A DNA stretch of 64,000 nucleotides from Richelia sp. SL_2_1 (GTDB taxonomy: Bacteria > Cyanobacteriota > Cyanobacteriia > Cyanobacteriales > Nostocaceae). The notes under the pieces are model-generated. The model saw only the letters and a program-made list of their open reading frames with translations, was not told where the DNA came from and made no database searches. The stretch lies in contig JAAUSO010000003.1 of the NCBI GenBank assembly GCA_012033205.1, positions 52,565 through 116,564 of the forward strand. Reading direction: 5' to 3'. Below are positions 18,219-29,368 of the stretch, piece after piece. The position numbers and the translations under genes are program-made. Positions within the stretch are counted from its first letter, which is position 1, and each line of letters starts with the position of its first letter.

Positions 18219-19451
18219 ATGCTATCAGTAAAAGAAGCAGAAAATATTATATTTGATTTAGCTAAACCCTTAAATAATCAACAAGATATCGAAACCGTCG
18301 ATTTATTTACAGCTAATAGCCGTATTCTCGCTTCACCTGTTACCAGTAAACTCGACTTTCCTCACTGGGATAACTCAGCAATGGATGGTTACGCGGTAAT
18401 TTATCAAGATGTAAAACAAGCTAGTGAGGAAAAGCCTGCGGTTTTAAAACTTGTTGAGGATATTCCCGCAGGCTATCAACCCCAATCTCACATTCAATCG
18501 GGACAAGCTGCGCGGATTTTCACTGGTGCTGTAATGCCCAAAGGTGCAGATACTGTAGTAATGCAAGAAAACACCCGTCGTGAAGCAAATCAAGTCTTCA
18601 TTCTTGCAGCACCAAAACCCCAAGAATTTGTGAGAAATCGTGCTGCTTATTACCAAGCTGGAACCGAATTATTACCAGCAGGAATTAAACTAAATGCTCC
18701 CGAAATAGCTATTTTAGCAGCTGCACAATGTATCAAGTTCAATGTTTATCGTCGTCCTATTGTAGCTATTTTGTCTACGGGTAACGAACTAGTAACACCC
18801 GATGAAAAATTGCAAGTTGGACAAATTGTAGATTCTAATCAGTATGCTTTAGCCGCTTTGGTAAAAGAATCTGGAGGTGAAGCTTTGATGTTAGGAATTA
18901 TTAAAGATGAACCCGAAGCGCTTAAACAAACTATTTTCCAAGCTATTAGTAAAGCGGATTTAGTGCTTTCTTCCGGTGGTGTTTCGGTGGGAGATTATGA
19001 TTATGTTGAGCAAGTTTTAACATCTTTGGAAGGAGAAATTAAAGTACGTGCTGTCGCGATGCAACCAGGTAAACCTTTAACTGTTGCTACATTTTCCGCA
19101 TCTAATAATCCAATATATTTCGGTTTACCAGGAAATCCGGTTTCGGCTTTGGTAAGTTATTTACGTTTTGTACAACCAGTAATTAAGAAACTTTCTGGGA
19201 TTGTGGAAGGTTGGAAACCTAGATTTATCAAAGCTCAAACTCGTCAAAATTTAAGTTCTAATGGTAAGCGCGAAACTTATATTTGGGGAAAGTTGAATTT
19301 AGCTGATGGGGTTTACCAATTTAGTGTTGCAGGTGGGAATAAAAGTTCTGGTAATTTGATTAATTTGGCTCAAACCAATGCTTTCGCTGTTTTAGAAGTG
19401 GGAAAATCATCAGTTAACGTTGGCGAAGAGGTATGGGTTTTACAAGTTTAG
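18219..19451 (+). CDS. moeA: molybdopterin molybdenumtransferase MoeA
   Basis: 410 residues. MoeA inserts molybdate into adenylylated molybdopterin to form Moco. Visible: FPHWDNSAMDGYAV near residue 55, the PAG/GxAARIFTGAVMPKGADTVVMQE domain, ILSTGNELV, LSSGGVSVGDYDYV (MoCF-binding motif) and FGLPGNPVSALVSYLRFV. The C-terminal beta barrel (domain IV) is complete. AGGAG lies nine bases upstream of the ATG. No other moa/mob genes are in the window, although Moco is needed for nitrate reductase in these organisms. Confidence 0.95.
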   Translation: MLSVKEAENIIFDLAKPLNNQQDIETVDLFTANSRILASPVTSKLDFPHWDNSAMDGYAVIYQDVKQASEEKPAVLKLVEDIPAGYQPQSHIQSGQAARIFTGAVMPKGADTVVMQENTRREANQVFILAAPKPQEFVRNRAAYYQAGTELLPAGIKLNAPEIAILAAAQCIKFNVYRRPIVAILSTGNELVTPDEKLQVGQIVDSNQYALAALVKESGGEALMLGIIKDEPEALKQTIFQAISKADLVLSSGGVSVGDYDYVEQVLTSLEGEIKVRAVAMQPGKPLTVATFSASNNPIYFGLPGNPVSALVSYLRFVQPVIKKLSGIVEGWKPRFIKAQTRQNLSSNGKRETYIWGKLNLADGVYQFSVAGGNKSSGNLINLAQTNAFAVLEVGKSSVNVGEEVWVLQV

Positions 19452-19458
19452 TGGAGTC

Positions 19459-19522
19459 AGAAGTCGGGTTTTTTTGAGATTTTGTGATGTCACCGATATT
19501 TATGTTGTAAAAACCCGACTTC
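19459..19522. repeat. AGAAGTCGGGTTTTT inverted-repeat element
   Basis: Full copy seven bases after the moeA stop. The arms could act as a terminator hairpin for moeA, but no clean U-tract follows. Confidence 0.85.
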
Positions 19523-19738
19523 AAATTCTCAAGAAAATCGAAACTTTTGTTAAGATACCCTAACTTTACAGAAAACCGTTACAATAGATACAGAAATATG
19601 AGTCGTTCGTCTTTATATAGCTAGCTAACAATAAGTAGACAGTTAACTCCCTTGTAAAGACGGAAGTAGGAAAAATAGCCCTATGAAAGCGTCTCGTTTT
19701 GTTCAGCGTTTGAGATATAAAGAGGCAAGGAGGAGATT

Positions 19739-20191
19739 ATGCAGCTTACTTATCGTGGAATTAAATATGAATATGTTCCTGTAGCAGTTGAAGTAACTAC
19801 TCAGGGAGTCTGTGGAAAATATCGGGGTGTAGAGTGGAATTGTCATCACTCACGAATCACTCCTGTAAATCGCAGTGCAGTTGAATTAAATTATCGCGGT
19901 GCTGCTTATTATTCTGGAAATCCAGAAGAAGTAGAGAAATTAAAGCAGCGTAAAAAATTAAATTCTATTTTTGCTAAAAGTAATAACCTATTTATTAGAA
20001 GTAATAGGAAAAATAATCAGTTAGATACTACTCATTGTGCAAATTTATGCCGCGATTTACAACGTCGTTTGGAAGTTGCTAAGCGTATGGGCGATCAAAA
20101 CTTGATTCGGATGTTAGAGGATGAAGCTAATCAATTATCAGTGACCAATTGTCAATTATCATTAATGATACTGTATAAACTTTGTAATTAG
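19739..20191 (+). CDS. DUF4278 domain protein
   Basis: 150 residues. The N-terminal ~70 residues carry the cyanobacterial DUF4278 signature (MQLTYRGIKYEY ... GKYRGVEWNCH ... ELNYRGAAY). A basic helical segment follows, with LCRDLQRRLEVAKRMGDQNLIRMLEDEANQL. The last ~15 residues (SVTNCQLSLMILYK) are read through a CAATTGTCAATTATC repeat and may not be native. A strong AAGGAGGAG precedes the ATG. Function unknown; proteins of this family are small and often stress-expressed, but nothing here shows that. Confidence 0.8.
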   Translation: MQLTYRGIKYEYVPVAVEVTTQGVCGKYRGVEWNCHHSRITPVNRSAVELNYRGAAYYSGNPEEVEKLKQRKKLNSIFAKSNNLFIRSNRKNNQLDTTHCANLCRDLQRRLEVAKRMGDQNLIRMLEDEANQLSVTNCQLSLMILYKLCN

Positions 20192-20400
20192 AGGATTATA
20201 AACAATAATATTAATCAAACTAATTGAATTAATGTCATGAAAAATTTTCCGAAATATTCAAATAATTGTTAATTCAATTGGAGAATACCGGGAAATTAGT
20301 AAATTAGTCATCAAGGGGTGTTGGAGAAATGGCAAAAAGTAGTACATTATAAAAGTCTGGGAGCTTTGAAAGAATTGACCCCAATATTTAATGTCTACTT

Positions 20401-21471
20401 ATGTCTACACCAGTTTCATCTCCATCTAGGTTCACAGCAGCAACCTCACTTGCTCTTTCATCTCTGCATATTCGTCTAGAAAGTTTAGAAAAAAAGCATC
20501 AATGGTTGCTCAAGCAAATCAAGAAAAAACGCACCGAGCAGCAAAATTTTCTCGAACAGATGCGTTCTGTAGCTACGGAAATACACGCTAGATGTACGCC
20601 TTGCTTCCAAAAAATGGCACTTCTAGATGACGAAATACATCAACTTTTCGATGAAATTTTGACCACACGGAAATTAGGAAAGCAGACTAAGAAAAATATC
20701 GAACAGGTTTATCATAGTCTTCAAGCAGCAGGGATAATCAGCGTCAAACTTGGTTTGACAGAAGATGATATACTAGAAGATTTTTTTGACATACAGGAAG
20801 AAGAGGCGGATTGTTCTGATTCATTTTATGAAAATGGCGATCGCAATCGCGATACCGAGTCAGGATATCAACAACCACAAGCAGATTTTGGAGTGGGTAA
20901 AACTGGTGAATCAAAAAAGATTCGTCAAACATTTTTGAGATTAGCTGAGATATTTCACCCGGATAAAGTTACGGATAGTGATATTCAGATGCGTCATACA
21001 GAAATTATGAAGGAAATTAATAAAGCTTATCAAGAAGGTGATTTAGCAAGATTACTGGAAATTGAAAGATTACATCAGGTAGAAGAATCTTTTTCATTCG
21101 ACTGTGAAGATGATTTGACTAGGAAATGTAATAAATTAGAGCAGCATAACGAGTTTTTAGAAGTTCAGTATGAAAATCTCAAAAATGAACTTCGACTTGC
21201 GAAAAACACTAATGAAGGACAAATAGTTTCAGGTTATAGAAAAGCCGTTCGAGAAAAAATAGATCCGATTGCTCAAATGGTTGAACAAGTAGAATCTGAA
21301 ATTAAAGTAGTTTCTTCCATCTGTGAGTTTGTGAGAGATTTTAGAGATAAAAAAATTACAATTAAACAATTTATTGAAGGACCTCCAATTTTACGACAAA
21401 GGAATCAAGAAATGGTTGATAATTTCTTTGAGGAAATGTTTGGAGAATTTCAGGAAATTGGAATTTTCTAA
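20401..21471 (+). CDS. J-domain (DnaJ-like) coiled-coil protein
   Basis: 356 residues. The N-terminal ~120 residues are coiled coil (LESLEKKHQWLLKQIKKKRTEQQNFLEQM). A J-like domain sits internally at about 170-220: KIRQTFLRLAEIFHPDKVTDSDIQMRHTEIMKEINKAYQEGDLARLLEIER, with the HPD tripeptide needed to stimulate Hsp70 ATPase. A second coiled coil (NKLEQHNEFLEVQYENLKNELRLAK) follows. It lacks the Gly/Phe and zinc-finger regions of DnaJ, so it is a type III J protein. dnaK lies 2 kb downstream on the same strand with dusB between; a partnership is plausible but unproven. Confidence 0.78.
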   Translation: MSTPVSSPSRFTAATSLALSSLHIRLESLEKKHQWLLKQIKKKRTEQQNFLEQMRSVATEIHARCTPCFQKMALLDDEIHQLFDEILTTRKLGKQTKKNIEQVYHSLQAAGIISVKLGLTEDDILEDFFDIQEEEADCSDSFYENGDRNRDTESGYQQPQADFGVGKTGESKKIRQTFLRLAEIFHPDKVTDSDIQMRHTEIMKEINKAYQEGDLARLLEIERLHQVEESFSFDCEDDLTRKCNKLEQHNEFLEVQYENLKNELRLAKNTNEGQIVSGYRKAVREKIDPIAQMVEQVESEIKVVSSICEFVRDFRDKKITIKQFIEGPPILRQRNQEMVDNFFEEMFGEFQEIGIF

Positions 21472-21809
21472 AGTTAGTTATTTGATAAAAATATTTATTT
21501 ATAATAAGTAGAGATGTAGGATTCTTGCATCTCTATTTCAATGGAATAGGGAATAGGGAATAGGTAATAGGTAATAGGTAATAGATAATAGGGAATAGGT
21601 AATAGGTAATATAGCGCTTTTCACTTGAGTAGAATACAACTTTTACCTCACCCCGCCCTCTTAACCTCTCTCCTCCTGACAGGGGAAGGCGGTAAGGTTT
21701 TAGTGTATTGGACTCAACTTAAATTTGCTATAAATCTGATAAAAACCCGACTTCTCACAGAGCCGAAAAATCAAGGTATTTTTATTTATTGATTTATTGA
21801 TTTATTGAT
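21472..21809. repeat. repeat-filled intergenic region
   Basis: 338 bases with three repeat types: a GGAATAG/GTAATAG heptamer array (21543-21610), a dispersed CCTCACCCCGCCCT...AGGGGAAGGCGG repeat (about 21648-21700), and one half of the AAAAACCCGACTTCT inverted repeat (21741-21755). No gene seen. Confidence 0.75.
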
Positions 21810-21836
21810 TTATTGATTTATTGATTTATTTATTAA
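21781..21836. repeat. octamer tandem array (GATTTATT)n at the dusB 3' end
   Basis: About six tandem copies of GATTTATT. The array overlaps the 3' end of dusB, whose final residues (INKSINQ) and stop codon are encoded by it. The period is eight, not seven as in the other arrays. Confidence 0.85.
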
Positions 21837-22829
21837 ATTTTCAATTGCTTGATCAATCAATTCTTCTCCCTGTAAAACCGTTTCCACTGTATTAAACTGC
21901 TGTCGTAATTCCGCAGCGCCGACAAAACCTTTTGCATACCAAGCCATGTGTTTTCTTGCTTGATAAATACCTCTATTTCCCTTATATTCCCACAAGGCTT
22001 TTAAATGTTCTTTCGCACATTCCAAAAGCTCGATAGTTGTTGGTGAAGCTAACTTTTCTCCGGTTTTTAAAAAATAATCAATTTCTCCAACCAAAAACGG
22101 ATAACCCAAAGTACCCCGCGAACACATTACCCCATCAGCACCCGTTATTTCTAAACATTTAATTGCCGATTCTACAGAAAAAATATCTCCATTGGCAATT
22201 ACAGGAATATCAAGCACTTCCTTGACACGAGTAATCCATTCCCAACGAGCATTCCCATTGTATCCTTGAGCGCGAGTTCGTCCGTGAATGGTAATCATTT
22301 GCGCTCCCGCATCTTGGATTCTTTTCGCAAAATCGAGGATAGTAATTTCCCCATCATCCCAACCGATACGAGTTTTTACTGTTACTGGAATATCCACAGC
22401 GTTGACAATTTCTCTAACTATTGATTGAGCAATTTCTGGCTGTCTTAAAAGTGAAGAACCGCCTCCTTTACGAGTTACTTTATTTACTGGACAACCCATA
22501 TTGATATCAATAGTATCTGCACCTTCTTTTACTGCTTTTTTAGCAGCTTGGGCAAGAAAATCTGGACGACAATCAAATAATTGAATGCTTATCGGACGTT
22601 CGTTGATATCTACTTCCATGACTTTCGGTAACTCTTTAACATGAGCCAATCCCGAAGCGTGAACCATTTCCGTATACATCATCGAATCCGGTGCGTAGCG
22701 ACGCACCAAACGGCGAAATACCAAGTCGGTGACACCTGATAAAGGTGATTGTAAAACTCGGCTGTTGACTTCCACTGAGCCAATTTTTAGAGGAGTTGAA
22801 AGTTTTATTTTGAGTTCGGAGGAAAGCAT
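21810..22829 (-). CDS. dusB: tRNA-dihydrouridine synthase, DusB type
   Basis: 339-residue FMN enzyme that reduces uridines in the tRNA D-loop. Conserved: LQSPLSGVTDLVFRRL at the N-terminus, SIQLFDCRPDFLAQAAKKA, IDINMGCPVNKVTRKGGGSSLLR with catalytic Cys113, TVKTRIGWDD, ITIHGRTRAQGYNG and VIANGDIFSVESAIKCLE. The C-terminal helical tRNA-binding domain is present. The 3' end runs into the octamer array, but the domain is complete before it. The 22831-22879 heptamer array directly precedes the start. Confidence 0.93.
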   Translation of the reverse strand: MLSSELKIKLSTPLKIGSVEVNSRVLQSPLSGVTDLVFRRLVRRYAPDSMMYTEMVHASGLAHVKELPKVMEVDINERPISIQLFDCRPDFLAQAAKKAVKEGADTIDINMGCPVNKVTRKGGGSSLLRQPEIAQSIVREIVNAVDIPVTVKTRIGWDDGEITILDFAKRIQDAGAQMITIHGRTRAQGYNGNARWEWITRVKEVLDIPVIANGDIFSVESAIKCLEITGADGVMCSRGTLGYPFLVGEIDYFLKTGEKLASPTTIELLECAKEHLKALWEYKGNRGIYQARKHMAWYAKGFVGAAELRQQFNTVETVLQGEELIDQAIENLINKSINQ

Positions 22830-22830
22830 G

Positions 22831-22879
22831 GGGAATTGGTAATTGGTAATTGGGAATTGGGAATTGGGAATTGGTAATT
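22831..22879. repeat. heptamer tandem array (GGTAATT/GGGAATT)n
   Basis: Seven consecutive heptamers immediately upstream of the dusB start codon, occupying its 5' leader. Confidence 0.75.
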
Positions 22880-22912
22880 AAGGTAAAAAATTATTCTCCC
22901 CATCCCCCGTCA

Positions 22913-25496
<2,584 letters not shown>

Positions 25497-25550
25497 TCAT
25501 TTTCGCGGTGGGTTTTTTGACTCACCCCGATTTCCAATCATGTTTTTTAT

Positions 25551-25580
25551 CCCCGCAATTCTTGGAATGTGGGGATTTTT
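25551..25580 (+). terminator. rho-independent-type terminator after dnaK
   Basis: CCCCGCA and TGTGGGG form a 7-bp stem (one G-U pair) around a ten-base loop, followed directly by ATTTTTGG. It lies 55 bases after the dnaK stop, in the right orientation. Confidence 0.65.
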
Positions 25581-25621
25581 GGTTTATAAACTAAGCGGAC
25601 TAAAATTAACCTAAGTCCAAA

Positions 25622-25685
25622 AGAAGTCGGGTTTTTATGTTCATTATCTGTCATCAACGACAATCATCGTAAAAACCCGACTTCT
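25622..25685. repeat. AGAAGTCGGGTTTTT inverted-repeat element
   Basis: Full copy with the inner sequence GACAATCATCGT shared with other copies. It lies between the dnaK terminator and the antitoxin-like remnant. Confidence 0.85.
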
Positions 25686-25771
25686 CACCCCACAAAACAT
25701 CAAGCTTTCCCCCGCTTCTTCTTTCTTTTATTGCTGAAAGGTCGGAAAAAGGATAGCGCACTAAAATTACA

Positions 25772-25979
25772 CTATTTTTTGAGTAATTCGGCATAAATCT
25801 CAACAAGCTTGATTATCCCAAACCTTATTTAAAGATTTTTCACTTGTTGTTAACCAAAATTGCTGCTCATCTTGATCAGAAATCAAAGTAATTAAAACTT
25901 TAGTACCTTCCGATAGTTGAATATCTTCCAATAACTCAATTTTGCCATTACGAACATTAGCCCAGACACTTTTCAGCAT
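25772..25979 (-). pseudogene. frameshifted small antitoxin-like gene (AF2212/DUF104-like)
   Basis: From the ATG at 25979 the minus strand reads MLKSVWANVRNGKIELLEDI, then QLSEGTKVLITLIS and QFWLTTSEKSLNKVWDNQAC, then a stop at 25800. In the next frame it continues EIYAELLKK and stops at 25772. Joined, this is a ~68-residue protein of the small beta-barrel antitoxin family common in cyanobacteria, whose members end WDN..DD.YAELL. One extra base near 25801-25803 breaks it. No toxin gene (PIN or MazF type) is adjacent, so it may be an orphan or decayed TA module. The same type of error as elsewhere in the window cannot be excluded. Confidence 0.6.
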
Positions 25980-26137
25980 TTTATTAGCTCCAAAAAATCC
26001 TAATTAAACAAATTACTATCTAATTATTTCATTTTCCTGTTAATTGATGCCACGGCGCAACCCTATATGAGGAGATGCGGAAAAAGCTTTTGCTGCTTAA
26101 ACTTGTGAAAGTGTAATTATTTTTATTGTTGATTGTT

Positions 26138-26866
26138 ATGCCATCTTTATTTAACAAGATTCCCCAAAATTCGTCTGAAGCTAATATTAAAGAGAAAAAG
26201 TTCTTGCTGATTCCTCGTTCCCAACGTCAAGAATTCTTTTTGTTGTTTACTTTTATGACAACTTTGGGATGGATTGGAGGGGGAATTGCTAGTCTTGCTT
26301 TAGAAAAAATGCTCCGAGAGAATATACCTGCTGATTTTGCTCAAAATCAACTGTTGTGGTATCGGATTGCAAAATTAATTGCTACTAGTTTATTTGCATT
26401 AATTTTCGCAGCAGATCAATCTATTCCTCTGCATAAATATATATCTGGTTGGTGGTGGACTTTTGCAACCGCAATCGGTTGGTTAGTCGCTAATACTGTT
26501 TCTAATGCATGGATTGCTTATATTTCATCTGTTGCTGCATCAACAAATCAAATATCGTCACAAGCAGTTATCTTTTTGGGAATATTATCAACTGCTGCTT
26601 ATGTTTTTTCTTGGCTTTGGTTGGGTTTATTACAATTTTTGGTGTTACGAAAATATGTAAAAACTGGATGGTGGTGGATTTTTGTACCGTCTATTTCCTA
26701 TTTATTTATTAGTATCTCAATGCTATTAGTTTCCTGGGGGGAAAACTTGATTCCAGTAATACATCGTGATGTAATTTTATATTTAATAAAACAAGGATTA
26801 ACAGCATTTATTTTGGCTGCAATTCCGGCTATTAGTCTGTGTCGTTTGCACAGAAAGAATATTTAA
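26138..26866 (+). CDS. hypothetical multi-pass membrane protein
   Basis: 242 residues from the ATG at 26138 (a TTG four codons earlier is less likely). A short basic cytoplasmic N-terminus (IPRSQRQ) precedes about six hydrophobic segments, including FLLFTFMTTLGWIGGGIASL, LIATSLFALIFA, WWWTFATAIGWLVANTV, VIFLGILSTAAYVFSWLWLGL, WWWIFVPSISYLFISISMLLV and LTAFILAAIPAISL. The repeated WWW/GW boundary motifs are like other cyanobacterial membrane proteins of unknown function. No transporter or enzyme motif is visible. It stands alone between repeats. Confidence 0.65.
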   Translation: MPSLFNKIPQNSSEANIKEKKFLLIPRSQRQEFFLLFTFMTTLGWIGGGIASLALEKMLRENIPADFAQNQLLWYRIAKLIATSLFALIFAADQSIPLHKYISGWWWTFATAIGWLVANTVSNAWIAYISSVAASTNQISSQAVIFLGILSTAAYVFSWLWLGLLQFLVLRKYVKTGWWWIFVPSISYLFISISMLLVSWGENLIPVIHRDVILYLIKQGLTAFILAAIPAISLCRLHRKNI

Positions 26867-26968
26867 GAGGCTCTTGCTTCAATTCAATTAGAATGGAGGC
26901 AGTATCCGGCGGTTTAAACCGCACGCCAGGTAAAGTATTAAATTAACGTTAATTCGACGAATAGCTTC

Positions 26969-27031
26969 AGAAGTCGGGTTTTATGATGATTGTCTGTTAC
27001 AACCCAAATTTTTCTTAAAAACCCGACTTCT
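26969..27031. repeat. AGAAGTCGGGTTTT inverted-repeat element
   Basis: Full copy downstream of the convergent LD-carboxypeptidase gene (minus). A short palindrome GGCGGTTTAAACCGC lies nearby at about 26908-26922. Confidence 0.85.
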
Positions 27032-27063
27032 AACCCCCCGAATCGAAGCAATGAACATCGAAC

Positions 27064-28044
27064 TCACTTAAAACTCAAAACTCCTTGATCAGCATCCAAA
27101 GTTACCATTACACCTACAGGTAAAGCTGCATTGGGTGCTTGATGTCCGAAAGGTAAGCTCGAAACCACGGGAATGCCTAAATCACCAAGGCGATCGCGTA
27201 ATACTTCCTCTACGGTGAAACTAGGTATATTTGGTGGCGCTTCACAATTAGTAAAACTACCTACAGCTATTCCGGCGATTTTTGCTAAAGCTCCACTCAT
27301 CCGCCATTGAGTCAACATTCTATCAATGCGATAAGGTGCTTCTGTTACATCTTCTATTGCCAAAATTACACCATCAAGTTCTGGTTGCATCGGTGTACCC
27401 AACAGATGAGTTGCCACTGTCAGGTTAGCTGGTAATAATTTACCGCTCATAATACCACCTCCCCATCCCTTACCTTGTAAAGGTTCGAGGGATTTACCTT
27501 CTACTAAATCAAATAATCTTTGGATCGACCAACTTGGTTCTTCTGCTAAAGTGGTCATTACAGGTGCATGAACCCCACAAATTCCTGCTTTGTAAAGACT
27601 CCATAATAAAGCTGTAATATCGGAGAACCCAATTAACCACTTTGGAGATGGGACATCGGCAGTTTCTTGATTTTGCAACATCCACGTCCATGCTTCTAAA
27701 ATCCGCGTTGTGCCAAAACCACCTCTAGCACAAAGAATACCACGACATTCCGGGTCTTGCCATGCTGCTGCTAAGTGAGTGCGGCGTTTTGCGTCATTAC
27801 CGGCTAAATATCCCCATCTATCCTCTATTTCCGGAATTACCTCCACTCGATAACCTCGCGTTCGCCAAATTTCTACACCTCTGTGGAATGCTGCAATTTC
27901 TCGTAAAGCACCGCTCGGAGCAATTACCCTCAATAAGTCTCCAGGTTGCAACGGTTGCGGTACTACTAAAGTTTTGGGGTGTTGAATTTTGACTTGCATT
28001 GACTGCTGGTTATTTGTAATAGCTGGTAATGGGGAAGTTGTCAT
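27064..28044 (-). CDS. ldcA: LD-carboxypeptidase (peptidase S66)
   Basis: 326 residues. Cleaves the terminal D-Ala from muramoyl tetrapeptide during peptidoglycan recycling. S66 landmarks: LQPGDLLRVIAPSGALRE at the N-terminus, GILCARGGFGTTRILE, the Ser nucleophile in LIGFSDITALLWSL, the Glu in ILAIEDVTEAPYRIDRML, and the His in LPFGHQAPNAALPVG. No signal peptide, so cytosolic as expected for LdcA. About 185 bases upstream of its start lies the end of the glycosyltransferase gene on the same strand. Confidence 0.9.
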   Translation of the reverse strand: MTTSPLPAITNNQQSMQVKIQHPKTLVVPQPLQPGDLLRVIAPSGALREIAAFHRGVEIWRTRGYRVEVIPEIEDRWGYLAGNDAKRRTHLAAAWQDPECRGILCARGGFGTTRILEAWTWMLQNQETADVPSPKWLIGFSDITALLWSLYKAGICGVHAPVMTTLAEEPSWSIQRLFDLVEGKSLEPLQGKGWGGGIMSGKLLPANLTVATHLLGTPMQPELDGVILAIEDVTEAPYRIDRMLTQWRMSGALAKIAGIAVGSFTNCEAPPNIPSFTVEEVLRDRLGDLGIPVVSSLPFGHQAPNAALPVGVMVTLDADQGVLSFK

Positions 28045-28231
28045 TTGATTTTAGATTTTGGATTTTAGATTTTGGATTACTCTATTCTTTTAAAAAGAAG
28101 CTCATACTTTGAGATTTTAGATTGTGTTTCTTTGTTCGCCTAAGTTAGATATCTATCCGTAAAAATGAGATGAAAAAATCATTAATTATCCTCAAATTTC
28201 TGGAATTTTAAACCATGTCAACTGTCAACTG

Positions 28232-29293
28232 TCAACTGCTAACTGTATTAATAAACCATTGTTCAAAACGTTTACCCAATACTTCTAAAGAAAATTCTTT
28301 TTGTGCTGTATCCCGACAAGTTTGACGGTTTATTTGATCTAATCGTTTTGTCGCTTCGATTAATCCGGTGACACTATCTGGTTCTACTAAAAAACCAGTT
28401 TTCCCATCTTGAATAATAGATCCAGGACCACCCCGATTATAGGAAATTACTGGAACTCCACAAGCTAAAGCTTCAATTGCTACATTGCCAAATGCTTCTA
28501 CCCATCTGGGTGTCATAATTAATGCCTTACATTGCCGGACAATTTGCTGCATTTCCTTAGTAGATAAAAATCCTAAATATTCAATCGGTGCATTTGGGTA
28601 ATCTTGCTGAATTTTCTGCCAGTAAGATTCATCTTGAATTTTACCCATAATCTTGAGTGGAATGTTAGTACTTTTTGCTACAGCAAAGGCATCTTCTAAA
28701 CCTTTTTCTGGAGAAATTCGACCCAACCAAGCTAATTGTTGCTTGGGTTGACTGCAAAATTCATACAAGGATAAATCTATACCACTACTCAAATAATATA
28801 TTGGTGGAGTTAATTGGGGAAAAGTAGCGGCTTGTGCGGCGGTATAAAAACCAATAGTACCGGGAAATTGTTGTGATATTTCTACGATAATTCCGTCAAG
28901 AGCATCGGCAAGAGAACCCATACTGACGAAATGAGCTACAGGACGTTTTAAAAAAGGTGTCAAGTAAAAAGGCAACCAATCGTAAGCAAAATTAACAATC
29001 AAGTCATATTCATCCTCGACTTGACGAACGTAATCCCACATATTACCTAAAACAGAATTTTTTGGCATGGTAATAGGTGTTGTACGTTCTAAACTTTGGG
29101 CAATAATTTGTAAATTTCCCGAAATCTGCATTATCGGTAAGTTATCCCATGTCGAGCCAGCAGGAGCAACAATTTGCAAATCGTGTCCCCGACGGATAAT
29201 TTCTTGGGCAATATTATACAAACTTAATTCCACACCACCACCAAGTCCAGAACCAAGTGGCCCAACAGGAGTAGAAACGAAGAGTAATTTCAT
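28232..29293 (-). CDS. family 4 glycosyltransferase
   Basis: 353 residues, GT-B fold. The N-terminal Gly-rich acceptor loop is MKLLFVSTPVGPLGSGLGGGVELSLYNIAQEIIRRGHDLQIV. The donor-binding domain includes WLGRISPEKGLEDA and the GT4 E-x7-E motif VEAFGNVAIEALACGVPVISYNRGGPGSIIQDG. It transfers a sugar from a nucleotide donor to an unknown acceptor, probably for an envelope or storage glycan. It contains no membrane segment. It precedes ldcA on the same strand. Confidence 0.85.
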   Translation of the reverse strand: MKLLFVSTPVGPLGSGLGGGVELSLYNIAQEIIRRGHDLQIVAPAGSTWDNLPIMQISGNLQIIAQSLERTTPITMPKNSVLGNMWDYVRQVEDEYDLIVNFAYDWLPFYLTPFLKRPVAHFVSMGSLADALDGIIVEISQQFPGTIGFYTAAQAATFPQLTPPIYYLSSGIDLSLYEFCSQPKQQLAWLGRISPEKGLEDAFAVAKSTNIPLKIMGKIQDESYWQKIQQDYPNAPIEYLGFLSTKEMQQIVRQCKALIMTPRWVEAFGNVAIEALACGVPVISYNRGGPGSIIQDGKTGFLVEPDSVTGLIEATKRLDQINRQTCRDTAQKEFSLEVLGKRFEQWFINTVSS

Positions 29294-29306
29294 TAGTAAT
29301 TATTAA

Positions 29307-29368
29307 TGGGTAATTGGTAATTGGTAACTGTCAACTGTCAACTGTCAACTGTCAACTATCAACTGTCA
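29307..29368. repeat. heptamer array (GGTAATT then CAACTGT)n
   Basis: About eight heptamers that change type midway. The minus-strand HEAT-repeat gene ends inside it: its last residues DDS and the TGA come from the CAACTGT units. Confidence 0.75.
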
